Positions 59,329-64,000 of a DNA stretch of 64,000 nt are shown here, piece by piece. A program made the translations under genes and the position numbers. The stretch is from Desulfocorpusculum sp964414345. GTDB taxonomy: Bacteria; Desulfobacterota; Desulfocorpusculales; Desulfocorpusculum. A model generated the notes under the pieces. That model was not told the origin of the DNA. It searched no databases and saw only the letters and a program-made list of their open reading frames with translations. The first letter of the stretch is position 1; each line of letters starts with the position of its first letter. The DNA is taken from positions 1 to 64,000 of the forward strand of contig CAYPWF010000005.1 of NCBI GenBank assembly GCA_964414345.1, read 5' to 3'.

Positions 59329-60618
59329 TCACATAAGGCTCCTGGCCACCCCTACCGTGAGTTCTCCCAACATGTGAGTATAAGAACCCAGTTCATTGTC
59401 ATACCAGCCGTACACCACCACCTGGGTGATGGGGACCTCAAGAATCCCCTCTCGAATCCCTTTGAGAGAGTCTTGAGCCACAGCACAAAGCCTTGCCAGA
59501 TTCACCCGGAGATTGGCCGTGCGGGTGTGAGTTTCCTTTCCCTCTATGATGGCCGCCGCAGCCGTGCCTATGACATCCGCCGAGACGTTCTGTTTCTCCG
59601 TGTATGAAAGGTAGGGGCTCAGGTAGCCTTCCGCAGCCTTTTTGTAAATGGAGTTGATCAAGTCCCTCCTGATGGGGGTTGAGGGATCCTCCTCTTGGAT
59701 GTTTAAGACCAAAATCACCAAGGAGCCTGTGCTGGTGGGGATGCGCACCGACTCTGCCATGAAGCCCACTTCCCTCATCTCCGGGATAACCAATCTCAAA
59801 GCCTCTGCCGCCCCTGTTGTAGTAAGTATGATGTTGTTGAAGGTGCTCCTGTTTTTGCGCAGATCCTTGGCTTTGGGGTCAGGCAGCCTGTCCAGCACTT
59901 CCTGGCTGCCGGTTGCTGCATGCACCGTCACCATGGAGGCGGTCAAAAGAGGTCCTTGTCCAAAATGATCCAAGATGGGCCTCATCATGAAAGCCAGGCA
60001 GGTGGTAGTGCACGAGGCTGCAGAGATGATCCGGTGGCGGCCGGGTAGGTAATCATGCTCATTTATACCCTGTATGGCGGTCACTGCATCCTCGGGCATA
60101 GAAGCGGACTTGTCCTTGATTTTGAAAGGTGCGGAAAGAATAACCTTCTGTGCTCCTGCCTCCAGATGTGCCCTCAAGCTTCCTTTGGGGGCATCCCCAG
60201 GGGCCGTTGGGTCGGTGAAGGCCCCTGTACAGTCCACCACCAACGAAACGTTCTGTTCCCTCCAAGGGATCTCCCTGGGATTGCGGCTCTGGCGAAGCAC
60301 CTTCACCTTGACACCATTCACCTTCATGCTGGATCGGTCCTCATCCAGTTCCTCTATGACGCGCCCCCCCTTGTATCCAAACAAGAACCTATCCAGGCTT
60401 CCATACGTGCTGTCTCTGAGCACATAATCGGCTATGTCCTCCAGCCCCTTCCCCACATCCCTACCTACGTTCACCACCAGCTCCTGGAAGGAGCGCCTGG
60501 CAACATGATGCCATAAGGTGAGCTTCCCTATCCTGCCCAGCCCGTTTATGCCTAGAGGCATGGGCAGCGTCGACTCCTCCGAGCACAGAAAAGGATGATC
60601 CTTTGCTGTGAGACTCAT
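59329..60618 (-). CDS. glyceraldehyde-3-phosphate dehydrogenase-like protein
   Basis: 429 residues, about 90 more than typical GAPDH. An N-terminal extension of ~20 residues precedes the NAD motif GINGLGRIGKLTLWH. The catalytic cysteine is Cys203 in ASCTTTCLAF, where most GAPDHs have ASCTTNCLAP; the later motifs HAATGSQEVLDRLP and GWYDNELGSYTHML are present. GGAGG 7 bases before the ATG supports this start. It begins 4 bases after the dikinase-like gene. It is probably an active dehydrogenase, but sugar-phosphate specificity is not certain. Confidence 0.85.
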   Translation of the reverse strand: MSLTAKDHPFLCSEESTLPMPLGINGLGRIGKLTLWHHVARRSFQELVVNVGRDVGKGLEDIADYVLRDSTYGSLDRFLFGYKGGRVIEELDEDRSSMKVNGVKVKVLRQSRNPREIPWREQNVSLVVDCTGAFTDPTAPGDAPKGSLRAHLEAGAQKVILSAPFKIKDKSASMPEDAVTAIQGINEHDYLPGRHRIISAASCTTTCLAFMMRPILDHFGQGPLLTASMVTVHAATGSQEVLDRLPDPKAKDLRKNRSTFNNIILTTTGAAEALRLVIPEMREVGFMAESVRIPTSTGSLVILVLNIQEEDPSTPIRRDLINSIYKKAAEGYLSPYLSYTEKQNVSADVIGTAAAAIIEGKETHTRTANLRVNLARLCAVAQDSLKGIREGILEVPITQVVVYGWYDNELGSYTHMLGELTVGVARSLM

Positions 60619-60622
60619 GTTC

Positions 60623-63600
60623 TCACCTCCCCATGTGCATTACTTCCCCTGCCGCCCTCAGGGTCTTGTGCTCCACAGGATGGCGTCCCAAGTAGATGGA
60701 GCCGCCCCTGCCGTCCATGCTCAGAAAGTCCCCCTCTCGAATCACCACATCATGGATCCGACAAGGACCTCTTTCGCTCAGCAAGCGCAGCCCTCCGGTG
60801 CCCACAACACAGGTCTTCCCAAGCCTCAGAGCCACTATGGCAGCATGGGAGGTCTGGCCCCCCTTGGCGGTGAGAAGCCCGTCGCTGAGCGATATCTCCT
60901 TGATGTCGTCCGGCACAGTATCCGAACGTATAAGAATCAAAGGTGTCTCAGGCTCCTTCTCCCTCCATCTCTGGATCTCCTCCAGGGTGAAGACCGCCCT
61001 TCCCGACAAAGCGCCGCCGCTCACCCCAGTCCCTTTTCCCAGGTAATGCTCATGAAGATCGCTAGAGGCCACGAAGACCGGCATTGTCTCCGTGCGCCTC
61101 ATGGTGACCATGTCCCTTGTCTGCAAAACATAAAGACTGTCCGGATCAGGTCCTTCGAAAGTAAACTCTATTTCCTGGGGGTTCCATCCCTTGTCGTAAA
61201 CCAGCATCTTGCAGACCCCCTCCAGAGCCCTGTAAACCCCTGGGAACTCCTCTTCCAGGGTAGGCTCCCCATGACGGCCAGACTCCTCCCTCTGCTCCCT
61301 GGAGATGGGGTAGGTTGTCACTAGGCCGGCCACTATGTCCTCGCCCTGGTTCATGGCCGTGTAGTCCCCCCAAAGCACCACACGACGCATGCGCTTGGCT
61401 GGATTTGCAGTAAATAGGACTCCGCTTCCAGAGTTGGGACCAATATTTCCAAAGACCATTGCCTGCACGATCACGGCAGTGCCCCAGTCATCGGAGATCC
61501 CCATTATTTCCCTGTAATCCCTTGCCTTGCTTGAGTCCCAGGAGTAGATGACTCTATGAATCGCTGTCTCCAACTGTTCCCAAGGATCCTCCTCGATCCT
61601 GATGTGGCGTTCCTCCAGGGCTCTCTTATAGGCCAGGGCCATTTCCCGCATCTGCTCTCCGGTGAACTGGCGCTTCTTTTCAACAGCGTGTCTGGCCTTC
61701 CATTCCCTCATGATCTCGTTGAAGGCCTCTCTCTCCATTCCGAAAGACATTCCCCAAGATTGCAGGAAGCGCCGGTAGTTGTCCCATGCAAACCAGGGGT
61801 TCCCAGAGGAGGCGGCCAAGCCCTGGGCCACCTCTTCATTGATGCCCACATTGAGCAGGGTGTCCATCATTCCGGGCATGGATATGGTGGCCCCGCTTCG
61901 CACGGACACCAGAAGAGGCCTATGGGGATCCCCGAAACGGTTCCCTGTGGCCTCCTCCATTTCCCTAATCTCCGAGCTTATCTGATCCAGAAAGTCCTCG
62001 TGGGCCTGCGGAAACCTCAGCACTATGTGGTGGCAGCGGGAAACTTCCGTGGTAATTATGAAGCCTGGTGGGACCTTCACACCCGCCTCTGCCAAGACCA
62101 CCAGATTGTATCCTTTGGAACCCAGGTGGATGGAGTCCCGGGTGAGCTCTTTGGCCTGGTGGATGGGGGAGACCACCTTGTCCGGATCGTAGGTCATGAG
62201 CAGATCCAGATCCTCCTCCGATAGGGTCTCTTTCTGAAGGGCTAGGGTCTGATGTATCTTGGTCAGAAAATTGTCCAGATATTGGAGTCCAAAGGTGCTG
62301 GAGACCAGGTCCCTCAGGAAGCGCTCCGAGATGCGGTGCACGAAGGCCTCATCGTCCTGGTCCGCGGCGTATCCCACGTAAGTGGGAAGGATGTGTTTTC
62401 GGCCCAAAGAGCTTATGACCATTGTCAGGTTGTCTTTGTGCACGTCCGCATAGTAAACATTGAGGATGTCTTTTACGCCTTCAGAAAGGCCCCTCAGGAT
62501 GTCCAAGTACTGGGTGTAAGTGAATCTTCTGATCTCCAGCGACTTCTCCAAGAGTTTGAACTGGGCGTCCAGGCGCTGGGAGGATATGCCGTCTATCTGC
62601 ATGGCCCGGATAAAAAGCCTGATGCAACGCACGATTCTGAAGAAAACGGCACGGGTTATGAGGGAGAGGTTTACGGAGCCTATGAGCCGTTCAAAATAGA
62701 GATTTGCCAGGTTCTCCAGCCTGAAAGAAAGCCCCAAGGCATCGAACTTTCTCTCGTGGTAGCGCCCGTACATGGAAGGAATGTCTGCAGCTATGTGCCT
62801 CTTATGGTAAATGTCTTCGGTGACCTCATAGGTCTCAGGGGAGAGAATGACCTCTTTTAGCTTCTCCAGATAACTTAGAAGCACATCCAGACATTCTTCG
62901 GGATCATCACGATCCAGGACTGCCTGTAGCTTCTCCAGACCCGTAAATCCGTGTGCAGCCGCCTGGGAGAGGTGATACCTGATTTCCTGGAAACCAAGGT
63001 AGTATTTTTGGTAAACCAGCCTGTACATTCTGACCAGGAGACGCACTCTTTCCCGCTCAATATCGCTGACCCCCTGAACTTTGGAAACCGCCCGGCTGAG
63101 TTCTTCCTCGGGGAGATCCAGCAGATCCTTCACTCCTTTGAGGTTGTAATCCCGAAAAACTTGGCTCATCACCTTGTGGGGTTCCAAAACCAGTGGGCTT
63201 TCAGGATCCAACTGTTGGAAGACTTCCTCGGGGAGAAAATGGGAAAGCCCTGACTTGTCCAAGCTGATCCAAAATCGGAAAATCTCCTCCACGAATTCCA
63301 CGATTAGGTTGCTGCTCTCCACATGACTTTGCTTTCTGAGAAAGTGGATCAGGGGATCGCGCCTTCTGTGGATTTCGTCCATGTCAGTGGAGACGTCCCT
63401 TAACAGGCCCTCTGCACCTATCTCGTTGAAGAAAGCCGGGATCAACTTGGTGAGCTGTTTGACCAAGTTGTAAAGGGGAGCTATGTCGCTATTCAGCAGC
63501 TTGCTTATGTCCTTCTGGAAGAGGTCCGTGTCTCTTATGCAGGTGCCTGCCAGTTTCAGATTTATGATAAGGGCCGAGAGCAAAGTGGTGCACCACTTAG

Positions 63601-63964
63601 GCTGAATACAAATCAGGTCCAGCCAGATGCGGATGTTCAGTAGGTGGTTGGGGTTGCAAAGCCATTGCCATTCTGTGTCAACCCCTGTCACCTCCGGAGG
63701 CTGGAACCCGAAGCGCACCACCTGCTCCAAAAATACCTCCACCAGCCTGGACTGCCCCTTCTTAAAGACCTCCTGACCTATGGCGTTAATGCACTGAAGG
63801 GCAGTACGGGGATAGTGCACCACATTTTCTTTTAGCAAAGAAAAGGTCCTGAGCAGGAAGGACTCCAGCCTCTGGGGTAGCTCGCTCCTGATCATCTCTG
63901 TTAGAGAGCGCTGGATGTCCCTCAAGGTCTCCTCGTAGATCTCAGAGAGCCTAGAGGTGTTCAT
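60623..63964 (-). CDS. PEP/pyruvate-dikinase-like phosphotransferase with a large unknown N-terminal region
   Basis: 1113 residues. Roughly 1-600 is a helical region I cannot assign. About 610-960 is a PPDK_N-type ATP-grasp domain (LGSKGYNLVVLAEAGVKVPPGF, SVRSGATISMPGMMDTLLNV, SGSGVLFTANP, LYVLQTRD). About 985-1090 is the swivelling phospho-histidine domain with KGGQTSHAAIVA (His1040). The C-terminal PEP/pyruvate TIM barrel of PPDK and PEP synthase is missing; the protein ends about 70 residues after the histidine. It therefore resembles the layout of dikinase-type drug phosphotransferases, with an unknown acceptor. It is coupled to the GAPDH-like gene. Confidence 0.85.
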   Translation of the reverse strand: MNTSRLSEIYEETLRDIQRSLTEMIRSELPQRLESFLLRTFSLLKENVVHYPRTALQCINAIGQEVFKKGQSRLVEVFLEQVVRFGFQPPEVTGVDTEWQWLCNPNHLLNIRIWLDLICIQPKWCTTLLSALIINLKLAGTCIRDTDLFQKDISKLLNSDIAPLYNLVKQLTKLIPAFFNEIGAEGLLRDVSTDMDEIHRRRDPLIHFLRKQSHVESSNLIVEFVEEIFRFWISLDKSGLSHFLPEEVFQQLDPESPLVLEPHKVMSQVFRDYNLKGVKDLLDLPEEELSRAVSKVQGVSDIERERVRLLVRMYRLVYQKYYLGFQEIRYHLSQAAAHGFTGLEKLQAVLDRDDPEECLDVLLSYLEKLKEVILSPETYEVTEDIYHKRHIAADIPSMYGRYHERKFDALGLSFRLENLANLYFERLIGSVNLSLITRAVFFRIVRCIRLFIRAMQIDGISSQRLDAQFKLLEKSLEIRRFTYTQYLDILRGLSEGVKDILNVYYADVHKDNLTMVISSLGRKHILPTYVGYAADQDDEAFVHRISERFLRDLVSSTFGLQYLDNFLTKIHQTLALQKETLSEEDLDLLMTYDPDKVVSPIHQAKELTRDSIHLGSKGYNLVVLAEAGVKVPPGFIITTEVSRCHHIVLRFPQAHEDFLDQISSEIREMEEATGNRFGDPHRPLLVSVRSGATISMPGMMDTLLNVGINEEVAQGLAASSGNPWFAWDNYRRFLQSWGMSFGMEREAFNEIMREWKARHAVEKKRQFTGEQMREMALAYKRALEERHIRIEEDPWEQLETAIHRVIYSWDSSKARDYREIMGISDDWGTAVIVQAMVFGNIGPNSGSGVLFTANPAKRMRRVVLWGDYTAMNQGEDIVAGLVTTYPISREQREESGRHGEPTLEEEFPGVYRALEGVCKMLVYDKGWNPQEIEFTFEGPDPDSLYVLQTRDMVTMRRTETMPVFVASSDLHEHYLGKGTGVSGGALSGRAVFTLEEIQRWREKEPETPLILIRSDTVPDDIKEISLSDGLLTAKGGQTSHAAIVALRLGKTCVVGTGGLRLLSERGPCRIHDVVIREGDFLSMDGRGGSIYLGRHPVEHKTLRAAGEVMHMGR

Positions 63965-64000
63965 TATCTTAAAGAGGAGCAGAATCTTTCCGTCCCTGAG

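Overview
The window reads as chromosomal DNA of a strictly anaerobic bacterium, most probably a Desulfobacterota (delta-proteobacterial) sulfate reducer or syntroph. The main reason is a nearly complete ATP-independent (class II) benzoyl-CoA degradation locus, a pathway known from obligate anaerobes such as Geobacter, sulfate reducers and Syntrophus. The moderately high GC content, the Nuo/Hdr-like electron-transfer subunits and the gene neighbourhoods fit this. Genus cannot be fixed from sequence alone. All assignments come from reading motifs and context; no search was run.

Layout. 0-7.2 kb (minus strand): an exported protein of unknown function, tRNA-Phe(GAA), rsmE, prmA, a soluble three-GAF histidine kinase and a DksA/TraR protein. 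7.4-9.9 kb: gmd and fcl for GDP-L-fucose. 10-28.5 kb: the benzoyl-CoA locus, all on the minus strand. In transcription order it holds a PadR regulator, oah (bamA), dch, a DUF3795 protein, two BadF/BcrAD-type ATPase activators, bamB, bamC, bamD, bamE, bamF, bamG, bamH, bamI, a 65-residue unknown protein and had. Together these cover benzoyl-CoA to 3-hydroxypimeloyl-CoA. Two nearly identical inverted repeats, one just downstream of a consensus promoter before padR and one in the same place before bamB, look like PadR operators dividing the locus into co-regulated units.

28.6-36.3 kb: a beta-repeat exported protein, an ECF sigma/anti-sigma/DUF3106 set on the plus strand, two GNAT acetyltransferases, a DnaJ-HTH protein with a MinD/ParA-like ATPase, and comF. 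36.4-43.9 kb: rplU-rpmA-obgE-proB-proA-nadD-rsfS behind a clear promoter, with divergent glyS. 44-50 kb: HpnM/MlaC-like, HpnN/MMPL-like, TolC-like and HpnL-like genes, probably a lipid-export module. 50.2-52.3 kb: an APH-like kinase, a P-loop kinase with an odd Walker A, and a small heptad-repeat coiled-coil protein. 52.6-59.1 kb: an oligopeptide ABC transporter operon. 59.3-64 kb: a dikinase-like protein with a large unknown N-terminal region, translationally close to a GAPDH homologue.

A dispersed element of about 198 bp with TA-bounded inverted ends and an internal hairpin occurs at least six times in intergenic gaps, in both orientations, with further relics. It explains most of the longer non-coding stretches. 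No CRISPR array, rRNA, prophage or intact insertion sequence was seen.
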